A DNA stretch of 64,000 bases from Bacilli bacterium (GCA_017617065.1 JAFZWP010000010.1:1-64000), one strand, 5' to 3'; shown: positions 17,246-25,735, numbered from the stretch's first letter. Made by a program: numbers and translations. Notes: generated from the letters alone by a model not told the origin.

Positions 17246-18170
17246 GTTTACCTCCCACTACTAAATTAATGTAGTAGTCTTCAATTGTATCTTCTTTAAC
17301 GCATATATCTTTAACTAGTTTATTACCATTTACTAATGAAGACATTACTAAATTAATATCTACATCATCAAATATAAATAATGTTTCATTTTCAACTTCT
17401 ATTTCTTTTAAATCTAATTTAGATACTAAATAATCTTTAATATCTTCAATTTCGTTAGCTACAATTACTATTTTCTTTCTTGATTTTGCATGTAAATCAT
17501 CTATGCTTATTTCATCTAATAATTTACCATGAGATATAACACCAATTTTGTTACAAACTTTATCGAGTTCTGATAAGATGTGGCTAGAAATTAAAAATGT
17601 TACACCCTCTTTATTAAGTTTAATAATTGTTTCACGAACATCAATAAATCCTTGAGGATCTAGACCATTCATTGGTTCATCTAGTACAATGAATTTAGGA
17701 TCTGAAATCATGGCAATAGCAAGTCCTAATCTTTGGCGCATACCTAAAGAAAAGTCACCTGCTTTTTTCTTGGCGATTTCATTATAAACTAGGCCTACTC
17801 GATTAATTAAATTAATCAATTCTTCATCAGTCTTTTTAGTATCATTGATTAAACATTGTAGTTTTAGGTTATCTAAAGCATTCATTGACCTATTAACTGA
17901 TACCGCTTCTACAATTCCGCTCATTAATTTTCTTGCTTCGCCAATTCTCTTATCAGCGCTATTAATTCCAAACAAAGCATATCTACCGCTTGTTGGGTTA
18001 GCAAGTCCAGTGATAAGACGAATGATAGTAGTCTTACCAGCACCATTTTCCCCAACGAATCCATAAATATCGCCTTCTTCGATATGCATATTAACGCAAT
18101 CAACAGCAAGTTTATCTTTGTACTTTTTAGATAATGCATATGTTTCTAATACATATCTTTTTTCACTCAT
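17238..18170 (-). CDS. ABC transporter ATP-binding protein
   Basis: A 310-residue single nucleotide-binding-domain protein. Walker A is GENGAGKTTIIRL, the signature is FSLGMRQRLGLAIAMI, Walker B is FIVLDEPMNGLDPQG, and the switch histidine is in SSHILSEL. The ~90-residue extension after the ATPase core is usual for the CcmA/BcrA-type subgroup, which pairs with ABC-2 permeases. It is the first gene of the operon that continues into cysK, cysE and the TldD/E genes, and has a promoter just upstream. Confidence 0.93.
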   Translation of the reverse strand: MSEKRYVLETYALSKKYKDKLAVDCVNMHIEEGDIYGFVGENGAGKTTIIRLITGLANPTSGRYALFGINSADKRIGEARKLMSGIVEAVSVNRSMNALDNLKLQCLINDTKKTDEELINLINRVGLVYNEIAKKKAGDFSLGMRQRLGLAIAMISDPKFIVLDEPMNGLDPQGFIDVRETIIKLNKEGVTFLISSHILSELDKVCNKIGVISHGKLLDEISIDDLHAKSRKKIVIVANEIEDIKDYLVSKLDLKEIEVENETLFIFDDVDINLVMSSLVNGNKLVKDICVKEDTIEDYYINLVVGGKHA

Positions 18171-18233
18171 TATAGATTATTCACCTCTTTTTCTTATTAC
18201 ATAAAATAGTGCAAAATATCACTTATATAATAA

Positions 18234-18262
18234 ATTATATTATAAATTGCCTTTTTTTCCAA
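18234..18262 (-). promoter_or_regulatory. Promoter of the ABC-cysKE-tldDE-GH3 operon
   Basis: On minus, TTGGAA (18257-18262) and TATAAT (18234-18239) with 17-base spacing, about 65 bases before the ATPase start. No other promoter or terminator is obvious down to 7539, which supports one long transcript. Confidence 0.7.
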
Positions 18263-18289
18263 TGTTTTTGTATTATTTACAAATACTAA

Positions 18290-18319
18290 AAAGCTAGTAC
18301 GATATTTCGTGCTAGCTTT
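18290..18319 (-). terminator. Terminator of the feo operon
   Basis: A 12-bp stem with one G-U pair (18290-18301 with 18308-18319) and a six-base loop, followed on minus by TTTTT. It lies just past the stop of the small Cys-rich gene. Confidence 0.85.
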
Positions 18320-18331
18320 ATTTAATCAAAT

Positions 18332-18541
18332 TTATTCATTTAAATCATTGCAGTAGTTTTTAAACTCTTTTGAATTAATATATTTTTTGAAATTTTTAGC
18401 GCAGTCTTTAGAGCAACTGCTGCAATCACATCCACAAGAGCAACTTCCCTTACCGCTTCTTTTAGCTTTTATTTTTAGTATGATTGGTAGAATCACTGAA
18501 AATATAGCGGCAATCGCAATTAATGGTTCAAACCATTTCAT
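18332..18541 (-). CDS. FeoB-associated Cys-rich membrane protein
   Basis: A 69-residue protein with one N-terminal membrane helix (about residues 5-24) and a cytoplasmic cysteine cluster (GSCSCGCDCSSCSKDCAK). This is the usual form of the small proteins encoded after feoB in Firmicutes, thought to help ferrous iron handling. It follows feoB by 14 bases, with AGGAGG before the start, and is the last gene of the feo operon. Confidence 0.88.
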   Translation of the reverse strand: MKWFEPLIAIAAIFSVILPIILKIKAKRSGKGSCSCGCDCSSCSKDCAKNFKKYINSKEFKNYCNDLNE

Positions 18542-18555
18542 AACTTACCTCCTAA

Positions 18556-20778
18556 TTATGCATTTTGTAATCTTTTTCTTTTTGATACATAATATCCTGC
18601 TAAAACGATTGCACCAGCTATCATTAATACAACTAATAAGCCAAGCCACCATGCAGCCTCAAACACTAGACCAATTAAGAATATGAATAATGAAATTACA
18701 TATGATCCAAAGAACCAAAAAGCAAGAGTAATAGGGAATGCTTTCTTACTTGATTCACCTTTAGCAGTAGCAATAGCTGCAAAGCATGGGAATGTGAATA
18801 AGTTATAAGCAGCAAAAGCATATATTCTTGAATTACTCATCGCAAATAAGATTGATTCACCTGCTTCATCACATAATCCAAGTTGGGCCATTGTAGCTAC
18901 AACATCTTCTTTCGCTATCAAACCTGTTATTGTGGCAACAGTAAATTTCCAACCTTCTTCTCCTTGAGCCCAACCAAGTGGCCAGAAGAAATATTGTAAA
19001 ACCTTACCTAAAGATGCTAAAATCGAAGAATCAATATCATCAACCATTCCTTCCCAAAATGCCCAGCCAAAGCTTGACAAGAACCAAATTAAGATGATGG
19101 CAGCAGTAATTATAGTAGATGCCTTAACAATAAAGTGTTTTGCTTTTTCCCATAGATGTGCCATTAAGTTCTTAAATTGTGGAGCACGATAATTTGGTAG
19201 CTCCATAATAAATGGTGGAACTTCATAGTTCTTTGAGAATGCCTTCATGATAATAGCTGCTATTATTGCCACAACAATTCCTAGTAAATAAATACTAAAT
19301 ACAAATATATCACCTAAGAATGATCCAGCAACCGCAAAAGCTAGCATTGCCCAAATAGGTGCTTTAGCTCCACAGCTAAAGAATGGTGTAAGACGAATTG
19401 TCATATCACGTTCTCTTTCATCTTCAAGAGTTTTTGCACCCATCATAGCTGGTACTGAACAACCAAATCCCATTAAAAGTGGGATAAATGCTTTTCCACT
19501 TAAACCAAACTTTCTAAATGCTCTATCCATGATAAAGGCAACACGTGCCATATATCCACTATCTTCTAGAATTGATATAAATAAGAACAATAATAATATT
19601 TGCGGTAAGAAACTAAAAATAGAATCTAAACCTGTTAATAAACCATCACAAACTAATCCAGTATACCATGTACCTTCTGGCATAAAACTATTAAATAGAT
19701 CAATAATACTTCCGGTTAACCAACCCATCCAGCTTTGAAGAAATACACCAAGCGATGGAATACCAGCAAGTGGAATTAAAGCCCCACTTTCTTCATCAAA
19801 TTCAGCTCCCATTCCTGTTAAGAAATTAATAAATCCTTCATTTTTAATTTCTAAGCCAAATATGCCATTTAAAAATAGTAAATCTTCTGAGAATGTTAAA
19901 TGGAATACAATAAACATAATGGCAAGAAAAATAGGAATACCCCATATTCTATGTGTCAATACTTTATCAATCTTATCTGATTTAGTTAAGCCATCCTGAT
20001 TATTTGATTTTATAACTGTATTAGCGAAGTGTTCGCTAATATATTTATATCTTTGATCTGCTACGATTGCTTCATAATCACCATCAAATTCATCTTTAGG
20101 TTCTTGAGTTTTTAATTCTTCAACCCCTTTGGCAATCTCAGGATGCATATTGATTTCAATTTCATCATTTTCAATTAATTTAATAGCATGAAACAAAGGA
20201 CTTTCAATCTTTTTTTCATTTAGTTTATTAGTTGTTTGTTCAATTACTTGACTAATTCTACTACTTGAAAGTACGCTCATTCCACGTCTTGGACGTCTTG
20301 CTTCACTATATGCTACCTTCATCAATTCATCTAATCCTTGATTCTTTAAAGCTGATATTTCAACGCATCTAACTCCAAATGCTTTTTCAATATCACTTAC
20401 TTTAATCTTACTACCACTACTTCTTAGAGCGTCCATCATATTTAGAGCAATTACTACTGGAACATCAATTTCTAAAACTTGAGTAGTTAAGTATAGATTT
20501 CTTTCTAAATTTGTAGCATCAACTACATTGATGATACAATCAGGTTTTTCATCTAATATGAAATTACGTGATACTACTTCTTCAGGTGTATATGGCGATA
20601 AAGAATAAATACCAGGTAAGTCAATAATACTTACTCTTTCTTCTAACTTTTTATAAACGCCTTCTCTTTTATCTACAGTTACTCCAGGCCAGTTACCAAC
20701 ATGAGCTGTAGCACCTGTTAGTGAATTAAATAGTGTTGTTTTCCCACAGTTAGGATTTCCTGCTAATGCAAACTTCAT
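18556..20778 (-). CDS. feoB: Ferrous iron transporter B
   Basis: A 740-residue Fe(II) transporter. The N-terminal G domain has ALAGNPNCGKTTLFN (G1), VTVDKREG (G2), IDLPGIYSLSP (G3) and ALNMMDA (G4). A helical spacer follows, then the membrane domain with gate motifs (GCSVPAMMGAKTL, FFSCGAKAPIWAM). The ATG at 20778 is used because GGAGGTG precedes it and it overlaps the feoA stop as ATGA. Upstream residues are just feoA in another frame. Regulation is probably by iron through the paired operators upstream of the operon. Confidence 0.96.
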   Translation of the reverse strand: MKFALAGNPNCGKTTLFNSLTGATAHVGNWPGVTVDKREGVYKKLEERVSIIDLPGIYSLSPYTPEEVVSRNFILDEKPDCIINVVDATNLERNLYLTTQVLEIDVPVVIALNMMDALRSSGSKIKVSDIEKAFGVRCVEISALKNQGLDELMKVAYSEARRPRRGMSVLSSSRISQVIEQTTNKLNEKKIESPLFHAIKLIENDEIEINMHPEIAKGVEELKTQEPKDEFDGDYEAIVADQRYKYISEHFANTVIKSNNQDGLTKSDKIDKVLTHRIWGIPIFLAIMFIVFHLTFSEDLLFLNGIFGLEIKNEGFINFLTGMGAEFDEESGALIPLAGIPSLGVFLQSWMGWLTGSIIDLFNSFMPEGTWYTGLVCDGLLTGLDSIFSFLPQILLLFLFISILEDSGYMARVAFIMDRAFRKFGLSGKAFIPLLMGFGCSVPAMMGAKTLEDERERDMTIRLTPFFSCGAKAPIWAMLAFAVAGSFLGDIFVFSIYLLGIVVAIIAAIIMKAFSKNYEVPPFIMELPNYRAPQFKNLMAHLWEKAKHFIVKASTIITAAIILIWFLSSFGWAFWEGMVDDIDSSILASLGKVLQYFFWPLGWAQGEEGWKFTVATITGLIAKEDVVATMAQLGLCDEAGESILFAMSNSRIYAFAAYNLFTFPCFAAIATAKGESSKKAFPITLAFWFFGSYVISLFIFLIGLVFEAAWWLGLLVVLMIAGAIVLAGYYVSKRKRLQNA

Positions 20779-21008
20779 TTTATCACCTCCGCATATATAC
20801 ACTTGGCTTCATCTTTTCTTAAAGTTAATTCGTATCCTCTTAATGTAACTTCAATTGGATCACCAAGTGGTGCTACTTTCTTTAAAACGATACTAGCACC
20901 AGGTGTAACCCCCATATCAAATAATCTTCTTTTAATTTTACCTTCGGCTACTACTTTTACAATTTTACCTTCTTCACCGATTGCAAATTCATTAACCCAT
21001 TTATTCAT
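20775..21008 (-). CDS. feoA: FeoA-domain protein (second copy, adjoining feoB)
   Basis: A 77-residue SH3-like FeoA protein (AEGKIKRRLFDMGVTPGASIVLKKVAPLGDPIEVTLRGYELTLR, shown by its RRLFDMGVTPG and GDPIEV motifs). FeoA proteins bind the transport complex in the cytoplasm and modulate FeoB. It overlaps the feoB start by four bases (ATGA). This copy is the more complete and canonical of the two. Confidence 0.92.
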   Translation of the reverse strand: MNKWVNEFAIGEEGKIVKVVAEGKIKRRLFDMGVTPGASIVLKKVAPLGDPIEVTLRGYELTLRKDEAKCIYAEVIK

Positions 21009-21017
21009 AAAATCCTC

Positions 21018-21230
21018 CTAAGCAACAAATATTTTTAAGGCAGTTTCTTTATTTAATGCAAGTCTGCCATCTTTTATTTTTACAATTACATTTCCATCGT
21101 TTTTAGCAAGAACAGTAATATTAGCATTTACTAAAATGCCTAAGTTCTCTAAATGTCTTTTTGTCTTTTCATCAACCAAAACTTTAATGATCCTAAGCAA
21201 CGTATTTTCCGGTGCTACTACTATTGGCAT
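21018..21230 (-). CDS. FeoA-domain protein (first copy)
   Basis: A 70-residue protein with the same SH3-like fold (EKTKRHLENLGILVNANITVL, then GNVIVKIKDGRLALNKETALKIFV). It is the first gene of the feo operon, right after the operators, with AGGAGG before the start. Two tandem FeoA genes before feoB are common in Firmicutes. It is diverged from the second copy, for example it lacks the GDP motif. Confidence 0.85.
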   Translation of the reverse strand: MPIVVAPENTLLRIIKVLVDEKTKRHLENLGILVNANITVLAKNDGNVIVKIKDGRLALNKETALKIFVA

Positions 21231-21244
21231 AATATCCTCCTTTT

Positions 21245-21296
21245 AGTTAGCATATGCTAACTCATAATCATAAATATTAGTTAGCCACCGCTAACT
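21245..21296 (-). promoter_or_regulatory. Two palindromic operators for a DtxR-type iron regulator
   Basis: AGTTAGCATATGCTAACT at 21245-21262 is a perfect 18-bp palindrome. AGTTAGCCACCGCTAACT at 21279-21296 has the same arms around a different centre. Their centres are 34 bp apart, about three helix turns. The half-site TTAGC..GCTAA resembles the DtxR/IdeR box (TTAGG-TTAG-CTAACC-like). The second site covers the predicted transcription start, and the first lies between it and the feoA ribosome site, so binding would block feo transcription. The regulator at 21366 is the obvious candidate. Confidence 0.85.
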
Positions 21297-21302
21297 ATAT
21301 CC

Positions 21303-21331
21303 ATTTTATACCTATATTTAGTTATTGTCAA
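21303..21331 (-). promoter_or_regulatory. Promoter of the feo operon
   Basis: On minus, TTGACA (21326-21331) and TAAAAT (21303-21308) are exactly 17 bases apart. The start of transcription would fall near 21296, within the second operator. Confidence 0.85.
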
Positions 21332-21347
21332 GAAATATAATAAAAAT

Positions 21348-21367
21348 AATGCTTAAAAATAAGCATT
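21348..21367 (-). terminator. Terminator of the regulator gene
   Basis: AATGCTTA (21348-21355) pairs with TAAGCATT (21360-21367) over a four-base loop, followed on minus by ATTTTTATT. It overlaps the regulator stop codon and separates it from the feo promoter. Confidence 0.75.
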
Positions 21368-21740
21368 ATTTTTTGTTATATTGTTCGTTATGTCTTTTTA
21401 TTGCTTCAAATGTTTCTTCGCTTAAATCATGTTCAATTTTACATGCATCTCTTAAGGCTACTTCTTCACTAACTCCTATCATCATTAATACTTTTGATAT
21501 CATTTGATGACGCTCATATATTCTATTAGCAATATCTGCACCTTTAGGTGTTAGGTCAATCTCACCTAGGCTATTTACGCTAATATAGCCATTTTCTCTT
21601 AAGTTCTTCATTGCTCTAGATACGCTAGCTTTTGAATAATTCATAGAATTAGCGATATCTAAAGATATTACTTTACCTTGTTTTTCTTTTAGAATTAGTA
21701 TTCTTTCTAAATAATCTTCTGCTGATTCGTAAATATTCAT
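21366..21740 (-). CDS. DtxR/MntR-family metal-dependent regulator
   Basis: A 124-residue protein with an N-terminal winged helix-turn-helix (SAEDYLERILIL, then IANSMNYSKASVSRAMKNL, then LTPKGADIANRIYERH) and the metal-binding dimer region (ACKIEHDLSEETFEAI). There is no C-terminal SH3-like domain, so it resembles the short MntR type. Metal ligands likely include Cys/Glu/His in DACKIEHDL. Its place directly upstream of feo and the paired operators suggest it is an iron-responsive repressor; manganese control cannot be excluded. Confidence 0.92.
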   Translation of the reverse strand: MNIYESAEDYLERILILKEKQGKVISLDIANSMNYSKASVSRAMKNLRENGYISVNSLGEIDLTPKGADIANRIYERHQMISKVLMMIGVSEEVALRDACKIEHDLSEETFEAIKRHNEQYNKK

Positions 21741-21752
21741 AATTTTCTCCTA

Positions 21753-22421
21753 TCAATTGTTTAATACTTTCTTATTTAATAAATATAGTAGTACGCTAAT
21801 AAAGTATGTTGAGCCAAACATCATTAATACCGATGTGATAATGCCAACTGCTCCGCCTTGGGCAAACCCATACCAATCATGAACAAAATCTACTTTTCCA
21901 TTTTCCATATGGGCAAACACATTAATTGTATAATAAATTGCATATAGACCAGTTGGGATAATACCATACCATGTGTCTTTGAATATAATATTATTATCTT
22001 TTTCAAAAAAGCCAAAAATGATAATTGCTATAAAAGGACACAAAAAATGGAAAAACAAATTGCTATTCATAAATAACGAAAAGTATCCTTTTTGTGCTTG
22101 AGGAGCAAGTAATATTATTACTGTTAACATCGTTAAACTAACAGCTACTGTGGATACATATTTTAGTAAGTATACAAGTCTTGGAATATTATCTATTTTT
22201 TCTCTTAGCAATAATACTTCATATACAATAAACACTACAGTTACTATTCCTAAAAGTAAGTTTGAGTCAAATGTGAAGAACTGAAAAGCGCTCAAACTTG
22301 CTAGTTCTAGAATTGTGTCATCACTCATAAAGTGGAATCCACTCAGCATTGCAATACACGCAAATGCTACGAATGTCGCATTAATTATATTTAATATTAA
22401 AGATATTCTTATTCTTTTCAT
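21753..22421 (-). CDS. Pr6Pr/FAR-17a-like integral membrane protein
   Basis: A 222-residue protein with about six membrane helices. The layout FFTFDSNLLLGI, then a helix ending HFLCPFIAIIIFGFFE, then WYGIIPTGLYAIYYT resembles the Pr6Pr/AIG1-FAR-17a group. The conserved Asn of FDSN and the His of HFLCP match the two residues that act as the catalytic Thr/His pair region in mammalian AIG1/ADTRP, but the bacterial function is unknown. The ATG at 22421 is used because GGAG lies six bases upstream. It lies between the lysine-type transporter and the metal regulator. Confidence 0.65.
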   Translation of the reverse strand: MKRIRISLILNIINATFVAFACIAMLSGFHFMSDDTILELASLSAFQFFTFDSNLLLGIVTVVFIVYEVLLLREKIDNIPRLVYLLKYVSTVAVSLTMLTVIILLAPQAQKGYFSLFMNSNLFFHFLCPFIAIIIFGFFEKDNNIIFKDTWYGIIPTGLYAIYYTINVFAHMENGKVDFVHDWYGFAQGGAVGIITSVLMMFGSTYFISVLLYLLNKKVLNN

Positions 22422-22456
22422 AACAATCTCCATATATATTATAATTTAAAAACGAT

Positions 22457-22490
22457 TTAAAAAAAAGGAAAAGCACAAACTTTTCCTTTT
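22457..22490 (-). terminator. Terminator of the amino-acid ABC operon
   Basis: An 11-bp stem (22463-22473 with 22480-22490) and a six-base loop, followed on minus by a T-run. It overlaps the ATPase stop codon at 22489. Confidence 0.85.
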
Positions 22491-23217
22491 AGTTGTTTTC
22501 TAAATAGCGTTTTAAGAATTCTCTTGTACGGTCGTTTGCAGGATTTTCAAAGAAATCTTTAGTTGGTCTATCTTCTAATATTACACCATCATTCATAAAT
22601 ACAACTCTACTTGATACTTCTTTCGCAAATTGCATTTCATGAGTGACAATTATCATGGTAACTCCCGTATCTTTTACTTTCTTAATGACGTTTAATACTT
22701 CTCCAACCATCTCAGGATCTAAAGCACTAGTTGGTTCATCAAATAAAATAATATCTGGAGCCATGCATAAGCTTCTAGCAATAGCAACTCTTTGCTTTTG
22801 ACCACCGGATAGTTGTTTAACATTCTTGTTTACAAAATCACTCATACCAACTAAATCAAGTGTTTCTAATGCTTTGGCTTTAGCTTCTTCTTTAGATTTC
22901 TTTAAAACCTTGATTTGACCAACCATACAGTTTTTTAAAACATTTAAGTTGTTAAATAGATTGAAAGATTGAAATACCATGCCAATTTTACTTCTTAATT
23001 CGTTTACATTTTCATCTAATATGTTTTTACCATTAAATAAAATTGTTCCGCCATCATAATTATTAAGCAAATTTATGCATCTAAGAAGTGTTGATTTACC
23101 TGATCCAGATGAACCTAGGATGCATATTACTTCACCTTTATCAACATTTAAATTTATATCTTTTAATACTTCTTGGTTATCAAAACTCTTCTTTAAGTTT
23201 TCAATTTCTAGAATCAT
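22489..23217 (-). CDS. Amino-acid ABC transporter ATP-binding protein (probably lysine)
   Basis: A 242-residue ATPase of the polar amino-acid (GlnQ/ArtM-like) type. Walker A is [13 protein letters not shown], the signature is [16 protein letters not shown], Walker B is [14 protein letters not shown], and the switch is [10 protein letters not shown]. It is the last gene of a binding protein-permease-ATPase operon controlled by a lysine riboswitch, so it probably drives lysine uptake. Confidence 0.94.
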   Translation of the reverse strand: MILEIENLKKSFDNQEVLKDINLNVDKGEVICILGSSGSGKSTLLRCINLLNNYDGGTILFNGKNILDENVNELRSKIGMVFQSFNLFNNLNVLKNCMVGQIKVLKKSKEEAKAKALETLDLVGMSDFVNKNVKQLSGGQKQRVAIARSLCMAPDIILFDEPTSALDPEMVGEVLNVIKKVKDTGVTMIIVTHEMQFAKEVSSRVVFMNDGVILEDRPTKDFFENPANDRTREFLKRYLENN

Positions 23218-23225
23218 CTTTTACC

Positions 23226-23936
23226 TCAGTTTGAACTAGTTATTTCTTTAACTGGACTACCAATTCTTAATTCTAATTTCTTTAATAAGTATGAAGATGT
23301 TAAAGTCATAATTAAATAAATAACTGCCGCAATGCACATTGCTTCTACTACTTTATAATATTTATTACCTGCCATCAAGCAAGCATTATATACTTCAATT
23401 ACCCCAATTACATTTAATACTGATGTATCCTTGATGTTAACGATAAATTCGTTACCAATTGATGCCATTGAATTCTTAATAGCTTGAGGGTATACAATAA
23501 AAATCATCGATTTAAAACTGCTCATACCAATACTACGAGCCGCTTCATATTGTCCTTCATCAACACTTTCTATGCCACCCCTTAATACTTCAGTTAAGTA
23601 AGCAGTTGTGTTTACTGATACAGTAAATAACCCTGCTGTAAGTGGGTCCCAATTTACGCCCATCATCTTGAATGAATAATAAAATATCAATGCTTGAACC
23701 ATCATCGGTGTTCCACGAATGATAGTTACATACCCATTAACAAATCCTTTTAAGATTTTCCCAACAATGCCGACTTCTTTTTTAGTCTTAATATATGAAA
23801 ATAGGCAAGCAATGATAAAACCTACTATTGTACCAACTAGTGATAAAAGTAATGTTCTACCAATACCAAAAAGAATTTGTTTGGCATATTCATTAATAAT
23901 TCTAGCTATCCACCCAAAAAATCCTGTTAATAGCAT
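23226..23936 (-). CDS. Amino-acid ABC transporter permease
   Basis: A 236-residue permease of the His/Glu/Gln/Arg/opine family. It has about five helices, RGTPMMVQALIFYY after the first block, and the EAA loop (EAARSIGMSSFKSMIFIVYP) that contacts the ATPase. The start overlaps the binding-protein stop as TAATG. It works with the genes on both sides. Confidence 0.93.
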   Translation of the reverse strand: MLLTGFFGWIARIINEYAKQILFGIGRTLLLSLVGTIVGFIIACLFSYIKTKKEVGIVGKILKGFVNGYVTIIRGTPMMVQALIFYYSFKMMGVNWDPLTAGLFTVSVNTTAYLTEVLRGGIESVDEGQYEAARSIGMSSFKSMIFIVYPQAIKNSMASIGNEFIVNIKDTSVLNVIGVIEVYNACLMAGNKYYKVVEAMCIAAVIYLIMTLTSSYLLKKLELRIGSPVKEITSSN

Positions 23937-24763
23937 TATTCTGCACTAGCGTTAACGGCATTTAACATTAACGCTTCCCTATCAGCATCACTTATACTAG
24001 CTAAAGCATCATTAATTCTATCTAATAAATTAGTATCAACTTTTCTAACACCAATACTTACCACAACATCTGCTTCATCTACTTCAAATGCTTCTTCTAA
24101 CTTTATCCATTTTAGGCTAGGATTCGATGCACATACACCAAGGGCAACTGGCTTTTCTACAACCGTAACATCAGTACTATCCGCAAGTATTGAAGAAATA
24201 ATTAGTGGAACTGTACCAAGTGGAGCTTGAGCATTAGCTCCAGCACGAGTTGCAAGCTGACTAGCTAAATCTTCGTAAGCTGTTCCTTTTTGGCCAATCA
24301 CATTAGCACCAGCAAAATCCGCAAATCTAGTAGCATTAGCAAATCTACCACCATCTTTTACGATAACTACATGTTCACTTCTATAATATGGATTAGAAAA
24401 GTTAATTGATTCTTTTCTTTCTTCAGTTGGGCTCATACCAGCAATAATGGCATCGATATCGCCGCTTTGTAAAGCAGGGATTAATCCTTCCCAAGCAATC
24501 TTCTTAACAACAAGTTTTAAACCTAGACTATCTGCGACTCTTCTTGCAATTTGGATATCATATCCCTCTGCGTATAATCCGCTTTGTCCATAAATCTCTA
24601 CATTCGTTTCGCTCTTAGTAGTTTCAGTCCAGTTAAATGGAGAATATTCACACTCAAGGCCAATAACTAGTTCGCCTTTGCTTTCATTAAACTTCACTCC
24701 TCCACAAGCACTCAAAAATAAACCAAGTACTACTAACATCATTAATACAAATAGCTTTTTCAT
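23936..24763 (-). CDS. Amino-acid ABC transporter substrate-binding lipoprotein (probably lysine)
   Basis: A 275-residue family-3 extracellular solute-binding protein. The signal peptide ends in the lipobox LFLSACGG, so it is anchored to the membrane. The ligand core begins ELVIGLECEYSPFNW and includes GYDIQIARRVADSLGLK and AIIAGMSPTEERKESINFS. The ATG at 24763 is chosen because GGAGG lies seven bases upstream; the longer frame extends into the leader. Substrate assignment rests on the lysine riboswitch directly upstream. Confidence 0.92.
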   Translation of the reverse strand: MKKLFVLMMLVVLGLFLSACGGVKFNESKGELVIGLECEYSPFNWTETTKSETNVEIYGQSGLYAEGYDIQIARRVADSLGLKLVVKKIAWEGLIPALQSGDIDAIIAGMSPTEERKESINFSNPYYRSEHVVIVKDGGRFANATRFADFAGANVIGQKGTAYEDLASQLATRAGANAQAPLGTVPLIISSILADSTDVTVVEKPVALGVCASNPSLKWIKLEEAFEVDEADVVVSIGVRKVDTNLLDRINDALASISDADREALMLNAVNASAE

Positions 24764-24786
24764 AATATACCTCCTTAATTTGCAAT

Positions 24787-24812
24787 AAAAAAAGCATCTT
24801 GTATAAAGACGC
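24787..24812 (-). terminator. Riboswitch expression-platform terminator
   Basis: GCGTCTT pairs with AAGATGC (one G-U pair) over a five-base loop on minus, followed by seven T. The word ATACAAGA in it is also part of the aptamer, and ATCTTGTAT in the aptamer (plus 24941-24950) can pair with it, giving an antiterminator alternative. Confidence 0.75.
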
Positions 24813-24841
24813 ATCCATAAAAAAGTATTTGTATAACCTTT

Positions 24842-25006
24842 ACATAGCGCCTCTACTTAATAGTAGGAGTGTTATAGATCTTATCTATAACCCCACACTT
24901 AATTTATGCCTAAATTAAATGTTCGGCGATGATTACCTTTCATACAAGATCCAAACGAATGCCTTCTTTCTTGTATTACTAATTTGCATCGCTACCTCTA
25001 TTACCT
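24842..25006 (-). promoter_or_regulatory. Lysine riboswitch (L-box)
   Basis: On minus the leader has the L-box elements in order: AGAGGTAGCGATGC at the start, the AGTAATACAAG loop segment, CGCCGAACA, a GTGTGGGG segment, a GTTATAGAT/ATCTATAAC hairpin, and the closing GTAGAGGCGCTAT that pairs with the start. These match the known lysine aptamer layout. A -10 TATAAT lies at 25009-25014, so the transcript begins at the aptamer. With lysine bound, the downstream terminator should form and turn off the transporter. The 314 bases between the binding-protein gene and the next gene are fully explained by this leader and a terminator. Confidence 0.85.
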
Positions 25007-25061
25007 ACATTATACATTATTAGAAAATATAATAAACATATTTTTAAAAGAAAACGCTTTT

Positions 25062-25089
25062 AAAAAAAGAGGTATTCCTATACCTCTTT
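25062..25089 (-). terminator. Terminator of the M18-BioY-Dfx-ArsC-SemiSWEET operon
   Basis: A perfect 10-bp stem (AAAGAGGTAT with ATACCTCTTT) and a four-base loop, followed on minus by TTTTTTT. It overlaps the SemiSWEET stop codon. Confidence 0.85.
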
Positions 25090-25371
25090 AGCTTCAATTG
25101 CTTTATTTCTAAAATAAACAATGATATTTAAGCCAACTACTGTAAAATTAAAGAAATAAAAAATCAACACATACCATTTTTCATTAATACTAGCCATATA
25201 TGCTTCATTAGTGAACTTAGATATAATTCCCGCCACATATCCAAAAAGTATTAAGAAATAAAATAAGATGCTAACTCCTTTAGTAGATCTAGATTTAATG
25301 TTTTTAATCAAACTAATTGGCCATGACACGCCAAATGCTACTAACATTACTATTTCTAAAATTTCAGACAT
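25078..25371 (-). CDS. SemiSWEET-type PQ-loop sugar transporter
   Basis: A 97-residue protein with three membrane helices, the size of bacterial SemiSWEETs, which work as dimers and move sugars. The PQ-loop-like WPISLIKNIKSRSTKGVS after helix 1 and the helix-2 start ILFYFLILFGYVAG support the family. The Pro is in SWP rather than the classical PQ. It is the last gene of a five-gene operon. The cargo is not predictable. Confidence 0.75.
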   Translation of the reverse strand: MSEILEIVMLVAFGVSWPISLIKNIKSRSTKGVSILFYFLILFGYVAGIISKFTNEAYMASINEKWYVLIFYFFNFTVVGLNIIVYFRNKAIEAKEV

Positions 25372-25373
25372 AT

Positions 25374-25730
25374 CTACCTCTTAAGTAATTTAGCCATCCA
25401 CTCTTCTTGTTTAAAGCCAAACAAGACAAAGCTTTCTTCTACTATTATTGGCCTTTTAACCAACATACCATTGCTAGCTAGTAATTCTAGTTTTTCTTCA
25501 TCACTCATGTAATCAAGTTTGTCTTTTAAATTATATTCTTTATAAAGTAGACCGCTTGTATTAAATACTTTTCTAAATGGCAAATTAGATAACTTAATCC
25601 ACTTTCTTAACTCATCGATTGTTGGGTTATCTAATTTAATGTTACGATCTACGTATCTAATGTTATTATCATCTAACCATTTCTTGGCTTTAATACAAGT
25701 GCTGCATTTAGGATATTCAATAAATAGCAT
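25374..25730 (-). CDS. ArsC/Spx-family thioredoxin-fold protein
   Basis: A 118-residue protein with a CxxC near the N-terminus (YPKCSTCIKAKKWL) and the family segments LPFRKVFNTSGLLYKE and LVKRPIIV. These fit the ArsC/Spx/MgsR family. The second half (GFKQEEWMAKL) is close to the YffB/ArsC-like branch rather than to Spx, which also carries a regulatory Arg-Pro-Ile. It could be an arsenate-reductase-like oxidoreductase or a redox regulator. The ATG at 25730 has AAGGAT upstream. It lies next to desulfoferrodoxin, which suits a role in redox stress. Confidence 0.85.
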   Translation of the reverse strand: MLFIEYPKCSTCIKAKKWLDDNNIRYVDRNIKLDNPTIDELRKWIKLSNLPFRKVFNTSGLLYKEYNLKDKLDYMSDEEKLELLASNGMLVKRPIIVEESFVLFGFKQEEWMAKLLKR

Positions 25731-25735
25731 CAATA

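Noticed and set aside
18556-21008. Mycoplasma code 4 (TGA as Trp)
   Set aside because: feoA ends in TGA at the expected place and Trp is TGG in all proteins read.
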